A DNA stretch of 64,000 bases from an uncultured Draconibacterium sp. GTDB taxonomy: Bacteria > Bacteroidota > Bacteroidia > Bacteroidales > Prolixibacteraceae. The DNA lies in NCBI RefSeq assembly GCF_913060805.1, contig NZ_CAJXTC010000029.1, forward strand, positions 1 through 64,000, read 5' to 3'. Numbering within the stretch: the stretch's first letter is position 1; every line of letters starts with the position of its first letter. Positions 54,501 through 63,016 of the stretch are shown here, in pieces. The notes under the pieces are model-generated. The model saw only the letters and a list, made by a program, of their open reading frames with translations. It did not search any database and was not told where the DNA came from. Position numbers and translations under genes: made by a program.

Positions 54501-54650
54501 CATCGTTTTTATTACTACCACGGGTTGATTAAAATCGGGGAGCAATTCGTAGCTCAGATTTTTATATCCAATTATTCCGAGTAGTGTAAACACGCTAAAA
54601 AGAACAATAATGAGTGACGGTCGTTTCATCGATATTTCAGTAATATTCAT
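51555..54650 (-). CDS. RND efflux transporter permease (HAE1/AcrB family)
   Basis: 1031 residues, normal length. It begins MNITEISMKRPSLIIVLFS with the first membrane helix, then the first porter domain (VVVIKTMYPGAEPQEVETSV). Twelve membrane helices occur in two sets (1, 2-6 near 330-490, 7 near 525, 8-12 near 860-1015). TM4 carries the proton-relay pair in GILVDDATVVLENI. It exports drugs or lipophilic compounds using proton force, with the HlyD-type adaptor and TolC-type channel encoded in the same operon. Confidence 0.95.
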   Translation of the reverse strand: MNITEISMKRPSLIIVLFSVFTLLGIIGYKNLSYELLPDFNQPVVVIKTMYPGAEPQEVETSVSREIEDALSNLEGVDYLETKSMSNASVIIANLKYGTDIDNAMQDAQRYIDNIIQDLPDDIESPSMSKVSPNDLPMMSISATSNLPATQFYQKMQDDFLPQIQQLQGVAEITLLGGEEREIQVKVDQNKLKLYKLSLTQVVEAINRSGLNLPAGKVQSAKENNAVRLMGKFSTVSEVMNVQVAMPVPGSPVYVKDLATVIDGVKEITSVSRYNGKNGIGLLLKKQGDANAVEVSKLVREKLHEIETKNISSGVEFIIADDSTDNTIAAVNSVVHDLILAVILVSVVMLLFLRSYRNSLIVLVAIPTSLVTAFAIMWLLNYTLNLMTLLAMSLIIGILVDDATVVLENIQRHLDMGKEKRSASMDGRMEIGFSAVSITLVDVVVFLPILFLQVFISDMLKQFSVVVVTSTLTSLLVGFTLTPWLASRIGKKDDLQPTNIFNRFLLWFEKQLENFSNWYETQLVWVLDHKLIFTVLVVLLMVFTAGIMKQGIIGKEMMATGDQGKFRLNLEFDKTTTVQQNNIVSQQVENFILQHNEVDMLFSNIAGPSSGIGSLGIGEANKSEFTIQLKPEDERGIKTEAFMKQLRRELEAEYAGINFSMAVLGLIPKSAPIQITLSGAKLADVRKNSEELQAVIKQIPGADNVQLSVVDGNPEYQVRPDKDKMQRLGLNTAYVGQNLRTAFTGNEDATLTEDGTEYPVRIWLDDFNRQNYEDVQNIMLINLMNQPVEVSQFATVYQDKSPSMLERLDRQPSVTLTAESFGRPSGTLADDVLAHLDKNPLPENIQLTWGSDIKRQNESFGALSGVLLISFVLIYLIMVALYDSYIYPFVALFGIPVAAIGAFLALNLSAKDITLFALLGLIMLMGLVTKNAILIVDFTNQLKAQGKYFKEALVIAGKERLRPILMTTLSMAIGMLPIAMAQGTASEWKNGLAWVIIGGLMSSLILTVFLVPMVYYVVDAMKEKIVKRKLK

Positions 54651-54657
54651 AGTGTGA

Positions 54658-55710
54658 CTATTTTGGGTTTACATTGGCATTGTTAAACAAGTTGATAAAA
54701 CCATTACTTACAATTTCGTCTCCTGGTTTAAGACCGGCGGCAATAACAATTCTATTTTCAATTCGTTCAGCAACAATAATGTCGCGTAGTTGCGCCCTAC
54801 CGTTTTCTATCAGATAAACCTGTGGTTTTATAGTAGTTCCAACAAGTGCCGAAGCCGGAATTGTAATTTGTGATGTGTCGATATCATCTTGCAATATTAC
54901 TTTCCCAAACATACCCGACTTAATTTCGTGGCTATCAGTATTCTTAACCAATAATTGAACCGGAAAACTGTTGCCTATATTGGCCTTACTACCAAGCATT
55001 GTTGTTTGGCCTGAAAGTTGAATATCTGGAAAAGCATCAGCAGAAACTGTATAATTTTTATTCAGCTCAAACTTCGACAAGCTGTTCTCTGGTACATTTA
55101 CAGTAAATTTCAGTATTGAAATATCAGTGATTTGTAACAACGGAATACCAGGTGCAGCAAAAGCTCCTTCTTCGGTCATTTTTCCTGTAACTACAGCGTT
55201 AAAAGGTGCCCTAATAGTGGTTTTATTGATCTGCTCCAGTAAGGTAGCTTTTTGAATTAAGGTTGATTTTAAAGCCAATTCTGTTTTTTCAAGCTGGATT
55301 CCCTGGATAGCATCGGCCTCAGTCAATACTTTATAACGTTTTACATCCTTCGTTAGCTCTTCAATTTTTACCTCAACTGATTGCAGCTGAAGATTTAGTA
55401 GCGAATTATCGAGCTGAATTAGAGCCTGGTTTTCTTCAACCATACTTCCTTGATCAACATATATCTCAAGAACTTTTCCCTGCACATCGGTACTCAATTT
55501 ACTCTCACGTAAGGCTTGAAAATTCCCTGCAAAAACAGTACTGGTTGCTGCGTTTTCAGGTTTTAATATTATGGATTTTACGGTAATTGGTTTATCAATA
55601 TCGTATTTGTAAACCCTTTTTTCCGCCACTTCTTTATTCGTTTTGAGTTTGAAAGCAGTAACGGCAAGTATGGCTATGGCTACTGCAATTAAAATAATTT
55701 TTTTTATCAT
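54658..55710 (-). CDS. RND periplasmic adaptor (HlyD/MFP family)
   Basis: 350 residues. An N-terminal membrane anchor (about 4-20) is followed by a barrel-sandwich half (GKVLEIYVDQGSMVEENQALIQL), a short alpha-hairpin (about 100-155), the second half (TIRAPFNAVVTGKMTEEGAF) and beta-barrel and membrane-proximal domains ending PGDEIVSNGFINLFN. It links the permease (7-bp gap) to the TolC-type channel (6-bp gap). Confidence 0.93.
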   Translation of the reverse strand: MIKKIILIAVAIAILAVTAFKLKTNKEVAEKRVYKYDIDKPITVKSIILKPENAATSTVFAGNFQALRESKLSTDVQGKVLEIYVDQGSMVEENQALIQLDNSLLNLQLQSVEVKIEELTKDVKRYKVLTEADAIQGIQLEKTELALKSTLIQKATLLEQINKTTIRAPFNAVVTGKMTEEGAFAAPGIPLLQITDISILKFTVNVPENSLSKFELNKNYTVSADAFPDIQLSGQTTMLGSKANIGNSFPVQLLVKNTDSHEIKSGMFGKVILQDDIDTSQITIPASALVGTTIKPQVYLIENGRAQLRDIIVAERIENRIVIAAGLKPGDEIVSNGFINLFNNANVNPK

Positions 55711-55716
55711 GGTGGT

Positions 55717-57075
55717 CTAGTTTTTTTGTTGTGAGATGTTGCCTGTTAATTTTTTGAGTTCTAAATCAACTTTCAGGTAATCAACAATTGCAGATAAATT
55801 GCTTTGTTGGGCTTCTCTTAAAGCATTGTCTGCCATTAGTACTTCGGTTAAACTTGATGTTCCTTCTTTTTGCTGAAGCAACATATCGTGATAAACTGTT
55901 TCGGCCAAATCAATTTGGTTCAATGTATTATCAATAGTTTGTTTGGTAACCAGTCTTTTTCGCCGAGCATTTTCAACCAACATATTATTCTGTTCTGCTA
56001 TATTCTGGAGTTGCAATCTGCTATTCTCAATTTCAATCTTCTTCTGTTTTATTTTACGTTGAGTAACAGTTCTGCTAAATATGGGCACCGTAAGTTGTAG
56101 TCCGGCAAAACTACTGGGGAAGAATTCTAAAAATTCGTTCGGTTCCTCGTTGTAGCCGAATCCATTCTGACCGTAACTACCGAACAAGGAAACTGTTGGC
56201 AGTCGTGAGTTTTTCAAGGTCTGTAATTCGCTTTTCAGTAATTCTTTTTGCGTTAAGGCCAACTCTAAATCAACAATTGACAGATGCGTATAAGCGGCTG
56301 GTACATCAAATTTAATTTCTCTTTCAATTAGCATGTCGTCCTGAAACGAAATTCCCACTAAAAACTTTAGGGCATTAAGTACTTGCTTGTAATTGCTGTT
56401 AACCAGCTCAAGCTGAGTTTCAAGCTGCTCTTCCTGTAATACTACTTTTGTTACATCGCTTCTTTTTATCATTTGCTGAGTATAAAGTAGATCCAGATTT
56501 TTCCGTAGCTTCTGCGTATTGGCTAAATTTCCCTCAATTAAATGCTGCTGATGCAATAAAATCTGGGCGTTGTAATAAATGTTTGAAATCTCAAAAAGTA
56601 TTTCTTCTTCTGATTTTTCGTACTGCAGTTCGTTTAATTCAACAGCAATTTGTGTGCTTTTAATTCCCCCATAAATTTGCGGATTATAAAGCGGTAGCGT
56701 AAGTTGAATGCTGGTACTAATATTGTGCGGAACCCCCATTTGCATTTCTTTAAACTGCCCTTCGTTGCCACCAAAAGCCGACTGCGGCATAAGCTGGTAA
56801 GGCAAATCGAAGAAATATTTGTAATCGGCACTTAAATTAATTTTCGGCAACAAATTTGCTTTTGCTTCTCCCTGCCTTTCTGTGCTAAGTTCTATGTTGT
56901 TACGACTTATTTGTAGATTTTTGTTATTCACCAATGCCGTATCAATACATTGTTGTAACGACCAGGTTTGGCCTTTTGCAGAAAACGATAAAATTATTAG
57001 CCCAAATAACACGAAACACAAACACTGTCTGTGAATACTCACTAACTTCGTATTGAAAAATTTTTTAAACTTCAT
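55717..57075 (-). CDS. TolC-family outer-membrane efflux protein
   Basis: 452 residues, N-terminal signal about 12-36 (SFSAKGQ). Two OEP repeats follow, with WSLQQCIDTALVNNKNLQISRNNIE and the second LTQKELLKSELQTLKN, long helical barrels and the short beta strands of the outer-membrane pore. The final helix carries SLTEVLMADNALREAQ, a TolC-family hallmark. Its start overlaps the tetR stop by 11 bp, so the whole pump is one operon under the TetR promoter. Confidence 0.93.
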   Translation of the reverse strand: MKFKKFFNTKLVSIHRQCLCFVLFGLIILSFSAKGQTWSLQQCIDTALVNNKNLQISRNNIELSTERQGEAKANLLPKINLSADYKYFFDLPYQLMPQSAFGGNEGQFKEMQMGVPHNISTSIQLTLPLYNPQIYGGIKSTQIAVELNELQYEKSEEEILFEISNIYYNAQILLHQQHLIEGNLANTQKLRKNLDLLYTQQMIKRSDVTKVVLQEEQLETQLELVNSNYKQVLNALKFLVGISFQDDMLIEREIKFDVPAAYTHLSIVDLELALTQKELLKSELQTLKNSRLPTVSLFGSYGQNGFGYNEEPNEFLEFFPSSFAGLQLTVPIFSRTVTQRKIKQKKIEIENSRLQLQNIAEQNNMLVENARRKRLVTKQTIDNTLNQIDLAETVYHDMLLQQKEGTSSLTEVLMADNALREAQQSNLSAIVDYLKVDLELKKLTGNISQQKN

Positions 57076-57631
57076 TCTTTATATTCTGATTTTCTATGTT
57101 TTTTAATTCTATAATCATTTCTTTCATTCGTTGTTCATCGTTCATTATACTTCGGAAACTAGCTAGAATACTGTGTGCTAAAAACCTGGAAGACAATGGT
57201 GTTTTAAATGTATTTGTATCTTTTCCTTCCTCAATTAAATCAGTAAGGTATTTTACTGATAGACTTTTAATTCTTCGTATAGCCTTTTTAATTTCATTAT
57301 CACGTTGACGCAAATTTTTATCGAATAGAATTGATAAATAATGTGTTTTTTGGAGGAAGAGAGAATAGAGACCTTTAAAGAATAATTTTAATTCTGCTTC
57401 AGGTGTAGTGTGCCTATTCTTAATTTTTCGTATCAAAAGAATCAAATCATTTTCAAGTGCTAACAGAATAATAAGAATTATATCATTATCTTCTTCTAAA
57501 AAGAGAGAATCAAGTTCCTTCCTATTTACACCTAACTTCTCGGCCAGTTTTTGAATGGAAAGGGCAGCTAAGCCGGAATCTTTTATTATTCCGGCCGCTA
57601 TACCTAAAATTTGTGTATTATTTGTTTTCAT
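57065..57631 (-). CDS. TetR-family regulator of the RND operon
   Basis: The start at 57631 (MKTNNTQILG) gives 188 residues. The open frame to 57655 adds 8 residues that would cover part of the operator. The HTH is at about 10-52 (IKDSGLAALSIQKLAEKLGV). The C-terminal ligand-binding domain has the usual helices and LIRKIKNRHTTPEAELKLF. It is the first gene of the efflux operon, with a palindrome 17 bp upstream, so autorepression is likely. Confidence 0.9.
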   Translation of the reverse strand: MKTNNTQILGIAAGIIKDSGLAALSIQKLAEKLGVNRKELDSLFLEEDNDIILIILLALENDLILLIRKIKNRHTTPEAELKLFFKGLYSLFLQKTHYLSILFDKNLRQRDNEIKKAIRRIKSLSVKYLTDLIEEGKDTNTFKTPLSSRFLAHSILASFRSIMNDEQRMKEMIIELKNIENQNIKNEV

Positions 57632-57645
57632 GATATCATAAATAA

Positions 57646-57661
57646 AAGTGAACATTCACTT
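57646..57661. promoter_or_regulatory. TetR operator candidate 1
   Basis: AAGTGAA-CA-TTCACTT has perfect 7-bp arms. It lies 15 bp upstream of the tetR start and of the whole RND operon. A near-identical palindrome lies ahead of the second tetR (58652-58663). Confidence 0.6.
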
Positions 57662-57690
57662 ACTTAGTATTCAAAAAAAAATGAATCCGT

Positions 57691-58029
57691 TCAAAGTAAT
57701 TTGCTTTTGCTTGTAGGTCCTGGAGCTTTAACTACGAGAATACGTGTAGTCGAAGAAGAAAGATTGTATATACAATGAACGATGTTCTTTGGGCTTTCGA
57801 CCAAACAATCTTTGTAAACTTCCGCCTTATGATCTCCAATCTGAATTGTTGGTGTTCCTTCCAAAACATAGAAAAATACATCCACTGAGGTAATGTGAGG
57901 TTTTAATGCCTCACCTGCCTGAAGTGTAATGTGTACTGCCTGCGCAGATTTTTTATCGTACATTTTACGAACATCTACATTGTGAGGAGTTTCTTCTTTG
58001 TTTTGGTCTGATAATTTGATAATCTTCAT
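57691..58029 (-). CDS. Small cupin-domain protein
   Basis: 112 residues, cytoplasmic. One cupin core: VHITLQAGEALKPHITSVDVFFYVLEGTPTIQIGD has one His where two are usual, and NIVHCIYNLSS gives the later His. So only part of the metal site is present and it may bind ligand without catalysis. It is between two tetR genes, 15 bp downstream of the second, and is probably co-transcribed with that regulator. Confidence 0.85.
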   Translation of the reverse strand: MKIIKLSDQNKEETPHNVDVRKMYDKKSAQAVHITLQAGEALKPHITSVDVFFYVLEGTPTIQIGDHKAEVYKDCLVESPKNIVHCIYNLSSSTTRILVVKAPGPTSKSKLL

Positions 58030-58044
58030 CTTTATATGTTCAAA

Positions 58045-58632
58045 TTAGTTTTTAATAATAACTGATATACTTTGTGTAATTTTTAAACCTTCTTTTCTCA
58101 GATCAAATGAATGATTCGAGATTTGCCATTTTTTTACAAATAACCGCAATGCCCCCATCACTACAAGGGCCAAATGCGAAGCTTCAATGTCGTTTCTCAA
58201 CTCGCCTTTATTTTGTCCGATTCTTATGATTTGTGTAAGTGTGTCTAAATTATTATTCATTATTTCGGCTACCCGTTCACTCAGAATTGTCTCGTTACGA
58301 AATAACTCTTCGGAAAAAATAACGGCCAAAAAGGATGGCGATTTTGTAAAAATCCTGAATTGATTAATAAAAAGATTCTGGATTTTTGTTATCGTATCTT
58401 CATCCGATTTCAGTTCGGTAACAAAAATATGTTCTGTATTCTCTTTAAAATAGTTCAGAATTGCCACTAAAATTTCAATTTTATTTTCATAGTGCCTGTA
58501 TATAGCTGATTCGGAAAAACCTATTTTTTTTGCAAGATTTTTTATTGTAAGCCCCTGAATTCCATTTTCAGAAATTAACTCAAGTGACACATCTATAATC
58601 TGTTGTTGACGATCGGATAATTGTTGCGACAT
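58045..58632 (-). CDS. TetR-family regulator
   Basis: 195 residues, standard length. HTH at about 10-55: ELISENGIQGLTIKNLAKKIGFSES region with IYRHYENKIEILVAIL. The C-terminus has a TetR_C-type helical domain with SEELFRNETILSERVAEIM. It is followed by the cupin gene. The palindrome 58652-58663, 20 bp before its start, is a likely operator. It and the other full-length TetR may recognise the same site. Confidence 0.9.
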   Translation of the reverse strand: MSQQLSDRQQQIIDVSLELISENGIQGLTIKNLAKKIGFSESAIYRHYENKIEILVAILNYFKENTEHIFVTELKSDEDTITKIQNLFINQFRIFTKSPSFLAVIFSEELFRNETILSERVAEIMNNNLDTLTQIIRIGQNKGELRNDIEASHLALVVMGALRLFVKKWQISNHSFDLRKEGLKITQSISVIIKN

Positions 58633-58651
58633 AATCTACATTTAAAAGTAT

Positions 58652-58663
58652 GTGAATATTCAC
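58652..58663. promoter_or_regulatory. TetR operator candidate 2
   Basis: GTGAATATTCAC is a perfect 12-bp palindrome followed by TCAC. It lies 20 bp upstream of the second tetR and differs by one base from GTGAACATTCAC upstream of the efflux operon. Confidence 0.6.
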
Positions 58664-59324
58664 TCACAAAGTAAAGCTATTTTTCCCCCTTATCCAAATA
58701 TTTCTATATTTATTTTTTTCTTAAACAAGTGAACTAGTTATAAAAAAGTCCCGAAGGGTATGTTTCGCGGAAATACTAGCCGTTTTTAATTTATATAATT
58801 TTAATAGAACCATTATAAACCACATCTCAGATTTAGCGTACTTATGGTTTAACGAGTCGAGAATTTTGTCTTGAAATTCAAATTTATTGCGCTCCTATTC
58901 TAGTTCATCTTCTTAATACTTGTATATAATTTAAACCGAACATGATGTACTTTCGAAAGTTACTTCACAATTTAATTTCGTAGATTAAGTAGCAATGCAA
59001 GGTATAAGTACTGCAAAATTAAAATTAGAAAATTGATGAATGCCTCGAAATGACAGCCCCAATCTTCCTCATTTTAGTAAAACCGTAATACTTGATTTTA
59101 GCAGAGATAGATTTTAATTATTGTTTCATTATGGTTTGCTCTAAATTTTGACTCATTTTGGAAGCATAACAATGAATATCTCTAAATCAGATAAAGTAAT
59201 AATCTTGACTTTGTCCGAAATTTAAAAATACAATTGATCAATTTGTACCATTTGTTACATTTTTCTGATAAAATGTTACTTAAAATTGTTTAGATCATAC
59301 AACCAAAAACTAACATTACTAACC
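58664..59324. other. Divergent spacer before the nitrate cluster
   Basis: About 660 bp, AT-rich, no convincing ORF. AATTGATCAATT at 59232-59243 is a perfect 12-bp palindrome about 80 bp upstream of narK. It resembles the half sites of CRP/FNR-type boxes but lacks the normal four-base spacer. No clear -33/-7 pair was found for narK. Confidence 0.4.
59232..59243. promoter_or_regulatory. Candidate CRP/FNR-family site for the nitrate cluster
   Basis: AATTGATCAATT is fully palindromic, and the flanks extend it partially (ACAATTGATCAATTTGT). Its position fits an activator of the narK operon, but the usual FNR spacing is absent, so this is tentative. Confidence 0.3.
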
Positions 59325-60815
59325 ATGGAACAAGTCGCTACGGTCAAGTCCCATCGAATGCTTTTCTTTAATACGCTTGCTTTTACTATCTGCTTTGCGG
59401 TTTGGATGCTAAATGGTGTTTTAGTGACCTTCTTGGTTAACAATCAGGTATTTGACTGGGGACCGGTGAAAATAGGATGGTTAATGGGTATTCCGGTACT
59501 AACAGGAGCTATTTTTCGATTACCCGCCGGTATTCTCACGGATAAATTTGGAGGGAAATGGGTTTATGGTATTTTACTATTAGTTTGTTCCATTCCACTG
59601 TTTCTACTATCTACTGCTAATACGTTTTTCTTTTTTGCCCTATATAGTTTTGGATTTGGTTTAACTGGTGTGAGTTTTGCCATTGGCATTGCCTACACTT
59701 CCGTTTGGTATCCCAAACACCGCCAAGGAACTGCCTTGGGTATTTTTGGAGCAGGTAATGCGGGAGCAGCTATAACTACATTTTTTGCCCCCACTGTTCT
59801 TAACTGGCTTACTAATGATGGTGCACATATTGAAGGCTGGCGTAAGCTACCGCTTATTTATGGAACAGCTTTAATTATAATGGGTATAATATTTTTGCTG
59901 TTTACTGAAAATAAAAAACCAGCTTCATCAACCAAAAATATGAAGCAAATTTTAAGCCCACTTAAGAATGTTCGGGTTTGGCGTTTTGGGTTATACTATT
60001 TTTTGGTATTTGGCTGTTTTGTAGCATTTTCACAATGGTTAGTACCTTATTTTGTAAATGTTTATTACCTGCCTTTGGTAACTGCCGGGATTTTTACCGC
60101 CTTATTTAGTTTACCCTCAGGTGTAATTCGTGCTGTTGGAGGTTGGATGTCGGATCAATACGGTGCACGTAAAGTAATGTATTGGGTATTGGGCTCATCA
60201 TTGGTTATTAGTGCTTTGCTTTTTATCCCCAAAATGGAAATTGTTTCACCGGGCCAAGGAATTATGGCCAAACAAGATGGTGTTGTAACTTTTGTTTCCG
60301 AAAACATGGTAAAAGTGGGTGAGAAAGAATATCCGGTAAAGGTTAAAAGCGGCGATTCGGAAAGTCTTGATGACAAATTATTGGTGCTGCCATCAAAAGA
60401 AGCCTGGCAGGAACCTGTTGTTAAGGTGGGCGATAAAGTAGTTCGTAAGCAATTACTGGTAAAAGGAGTTACAAAAATTTATTTCCAAGCCAATGTATGG
60501 ATTTTTGCGGTGCTTGTTATTCTTATTGGCAGCATTTGGGGAATTGGGAAGGCTGCGGTTTATAAACATATTCCTGATTATTTCCCCGATGAAGTGGGTG
60601 TAGTTGGTGGAATGGTAGGCGTTCTTGGTGGCCTTGGCGGATTTTTTTGTCCCATCATTTTTGGCTACTTATTAAAAGGAACCGGTTTATGGACCTCTTG
60701 CTGGCTGTTTATGATGTTCCTGTCGGCAATCTGTTTAATATGGATGCATCGAACAATAACTAAGATGAACAGACAGAATGCTCCTGAAATAGCATTAAAC
60801 ATTGAAGCAAAATAA
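59325..60815 (+). CDS. narK: Nitrate/nitrite MFS transporter (NarK type) with soluble insert
   Basis: The start at 59325 (MEQVATVKSH) gives 496 residues. The open frame to 59286 adds 13 residues without support. NarK motifs are present: GVLVTFLVNN, RLPAGILTDKFGGKW and the nitrate-signature-like GIFGAGNAGAAITTF. An extra segment (about 302-388: KMEIVSPGQGIMAKQDG to VTKIYFQ) interrupts the membrane domain. Its short-strand pattern, including VVKVGDKVVRKQLLVKG, looks like a lipoyl-type barrel. It imports nitrate or exchanges it for nitrite. Confidence 0.9.
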   Translation: MEQVATVKSHRMLFFNTLAFTICFAVWMLNGVLVTFLVNNQVFDWGPVKIGWLMGIPVLTGAIFRLPAGILTDKFGGKWVYGILLLVCSIPLFLLSTANTFFFFALYSFGFGLTGVSFAIGIAYTSVWYPKHRQGTALGIFGAGNAGAAITTFFAPTVLNWLTNDGAHIEGWRKLPLIYGTALIIMGIIFLLFTENKKPASSTKNMKQILSPLKNVRVWRFGLYYFLVFGCFVAFSQWLVPYFVNVYYLPLVTAGIFTALFSLPSGVIRAVGGWMSDQYGARKVMYWVLGSSLVISALLFIPKMEIVSPGQGIMAKQDGVVTFVSENMVKVGEKEYPVKVKSGDSESLDDKLLVLPSKEAWQEPVVKVGDKVVRKQLLVKGVTKIYFQANVWIFAVLVILIGSIWGIGKAAVYKHIPDYFPDEVGVVGGMVGVLGGLGGFFCPIIFGYLLKGTGLWTSCWLFMMFLSAICLIWMHRTITKMNRQNAPEIALNIEAK

Positions 60816-60831
60816 AACCAAAACCGTTAAA

Positions 60832-62430
60832 ATGATGATTAATATTAAAAATTGGAACGTTGAAGATTCTTCCTTTTGGAATGAAAAAGGGAATAAAATA
60901 GCGAACCGAAACCTGTGGATTTCCATACCTGCACTTTTGCTGGCATTTGCAGTATGGATGATGTGGAGTATAATCGCCACAAAAATGAAAGCTTTTGGTT
61001 TTAACTTCGGAATGATTACGCCGGAAATGAATGCGGTGCAAATTACGGAAAGATTGAAGGAAATAAATAACTTGCACTATACTTTACCGGCAATTGCAGG
61101 ACTTGCAGGTGCAACATTACGTATTCCCAACTCTTTTTTGATTTCGATGAGCGGTGGCCGAAATGTAATTTTCCTTACCACGGCATTGCTGCTTATTCCT
61201 GTTATCGGGGTTGGATTTGCCTTGCAAGATGTAAATACACCGTATATTACTTTTGCGGTGTTGGCTGCACTTTCGGGCTTTGGTGGAGGGAACTTTTCCT
61301 CTTCCATGAGTAACATCAGCTTCTTTTTTCCAAAACGTATTCAAGGTACTTCTCTGGGTTTAAATGCAGGAATCGGAAACCTTGGCGTAGGCGTAATGCA
61401 AAAAACGATTCCGTGGATTATCGGACTCACTTTTTTTGGCGTTGTAGGTAAAGATGTAAACAACGCCTTCGGAGAGCCGCTATCAGGTTTTCAAAATGCA
61501 GGTTGGGTTTGGGTTCCTGTATTGGTACTGGTATCTATAGCTGCATTCTTTGGGATGAACAATGTTATCACCGGAACTCCTAAATTACCTTCCACTTTAC
61601 AGGGACTAGGAAAAGCCTCTTACATGATTGTTTTAGGACTGGTAGCCGCGTTCATTGGCACTTATCTGTTAATCGATCTGAAACTAAATATGTGGATAGT
61701 ATTGCCAGTTGTAGTTATCCTTACTTTGCTGCTCATGAAATATGCCACACCGGGCGCCATAAAAACCAATCTAAACAAGCAATTTGCAATATTCAGTAAT
61801 AAGCATACCTGGATAATGACCATTATATACACCATGACTTTTGGCTCTTTTATAGGTTTTTCTGCAGCTTTTCCTAAGTTGTGTCAGGATATTTTTGTGT
61901 TTAGTAATCCAAACGACCCGTCCTACCTTAATCCCAACGCTCCTAATTTCTTAATGTGGGTCTTTTTAGGGCCGGTAATTGGTGCTTTAATTCGTCCGTT
62001 CGGTGGGTGGTTATCCGATAAAGTAAACAGTGGATCAAAAGTTACTGCCATGAGTACCACTGTACAAATCCTGGCAACTATTGCTGTTGCATATTTCGTT
62101 ATTCAGGCAAGAAATAGTGCGACACCAGAAACCTATTGGTGGCCATTTTTTGCCAGCTTCATGGTGTTGTTTTTAACTACAGGAATTGGAAATGGATCAA
62201 CCTTCAGAAGCATCCCGTATATTTTTAATAAAGAGCAAGCAGGCCCCGTATTAGGTTGGACTGCCGCAATAGCTGCGTATGGAGCTTTTATTATTCCTAA
62301 GATTTTTGGACAACAAATTGAATTTGGACATCCTGAATATGCTTTGTATGGATTTGCTGTATACTATGCTATATGTCTTGTTTTAAACTGGTGGCATTAC
62401 GAACGCAAAAATTCAGGAATTGATTGTTAA
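60832..62430 (+). CDS. narK: Nitrate/nitrite MFS transporter (NarK family), second copy
   Basis: The start at 60832 gives 532 residues (another ATG follows immediately). It is 16 bp after the first narK. The frame from 60802 would overlap that gene and adds charged residues. MFS fold with NarK motifs: FGGGNFSSSMSNISFFFPKR, GLNAGIGNLGVGVMQ, RPFGGWLSDKVNSGSKV. Extra periplasmic segment KLCQDIFVFSNPNDPSYL is seen. Paired NarK1/NarK2 copies usually split into nitrate uptake and nitrate/nitrite exchange. Confidence 0.9.
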   Translation: MMINIKNWNVEDSSFWNEKGNKIANRNLWISIPALLLAFAVWMMWSIIATKMKAFGFNFGMITPEMNAVQITERLKEINNLHYTLPAIAGLAGATLRIPNSFLISMSGGRNVIFLTTALLLIPVIGVGFALQDVNTPYITFAVLAALSGFGGGNFSSSMSNISFFFPKRIQGTSLGLNAGIGNLGVGVMQKTIPWIIGLTFFGVVGKDVNNAFGEPLSGFQNAGWVWVPVLVLVSIAAFFGMNNVITGTPKLPSTLQGLGKASYMIVLGLVAAFIGTYLLIDLKLNMWIVLPVVVILTLLLMKYATPGAIKTNLNKQFAIFSNKHTWIMTIIYTMTFGSFIGFSAAFPKLCQDIFVFSNPNDPSYLNPNAPNFLMWVFLGPVIGALIRPFGGWLSDKVNSGSKVTAMSTTVQILATIAVAYFVIQARNSATPETYWWPFFASFMVLFLTTGIGNGSTFRSIPYIFNKEQAGPVLGWTAAIAAYGAFIIPKIFGQQIEFGHPEYALYGFAVYYAICLVLNWWHYERKNSGIDC

Positions 62431-62477
62431 ACAGAACAGATATTAAGAATCAATTCGGAACTAAATACTATTATTCA

Positions 62478-62954
62478 ATGACCGACAAAGAATTTGAAAT
62501 ATTTATAAATGAACAGGATTTTATCGGGCACGATTTTATCGATGAATCCTTTAAATTCTGGTTTAATAATAATGATCATATCAGAACACCATTTCCTGAA
62601 AATATTCAGAGAAAATTAAAGGAGAGAACGATTAGGATTTTTATGGAGTGGGTGTATGAACTTGGTGATGAAGAAAAAAACAGATTGACAAACGATATCA
62701 TTGTTGAAACCTTTGAAATGATACTTTTTAATCAGGCAATGAATATGGTGACAGATGAAGACCATAAAATAAGTATCTGCTATCCCTTTTTGCCACGACT
62801 GGGAGACGTAGTGAATGATAAAAACAAAGGAACAAGTACTATAATTTCGAGGGAATTAGATGTAAAAGACGACGAAAAGAAGTATTTGAAAGTAAGACTA
62901 ATAAACACCGATGCAGAACTTGAATGGGAAACCGAATTTGAATTGCCTGCATAA
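62478..62954 (+). CDS. Unknown cytoplasmic protein of the nitrate cluster
   Basis: The start at 62478 (MTDKEFEIFI) gives 158 residues. A TTG at 62424 inside the upstream stop region is less likely. The protein is acidic and mixed alpha/beta: NDHIRTPFPENIQRKLKERT, FLPRLGDVVNDKNKGTSTII and the ending LINTDAELEWETEFELPA. Its C-terminal strand set resembles a small barrel (GDVV ... STIISREL). It lies between narK and the cytochrome gene in the same direction. A role in nitrate reductase assembly or regulation is only inferred from position. Confidence 0.65.
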   Translation: MTDKEFEIFINEQDFIGHDFIDESFKFWFNNNDHIRTPFPENIQRKLKERTIRIFMEWVYELGDEEKNRLTNDIIVETFEMILFNQAMNMVTDEDHKISICYPFLPRLGDVVNDKNKGTSTIISRELDVKDDEKKYLKVRLINTDAELEWETEFELPA

Positions 62955-63016
62955 ATAACCAGATACAGATACTATCAGTAGAAATAATAAAACTCAATAA
63001 TACCAAGGCTAAAAAA

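Noticed and set aside
59286-59324. Earlier start for the first narK
   Set aside because: The added residues are polar and precede the usual NarK N-terminus. 59325 fits better.
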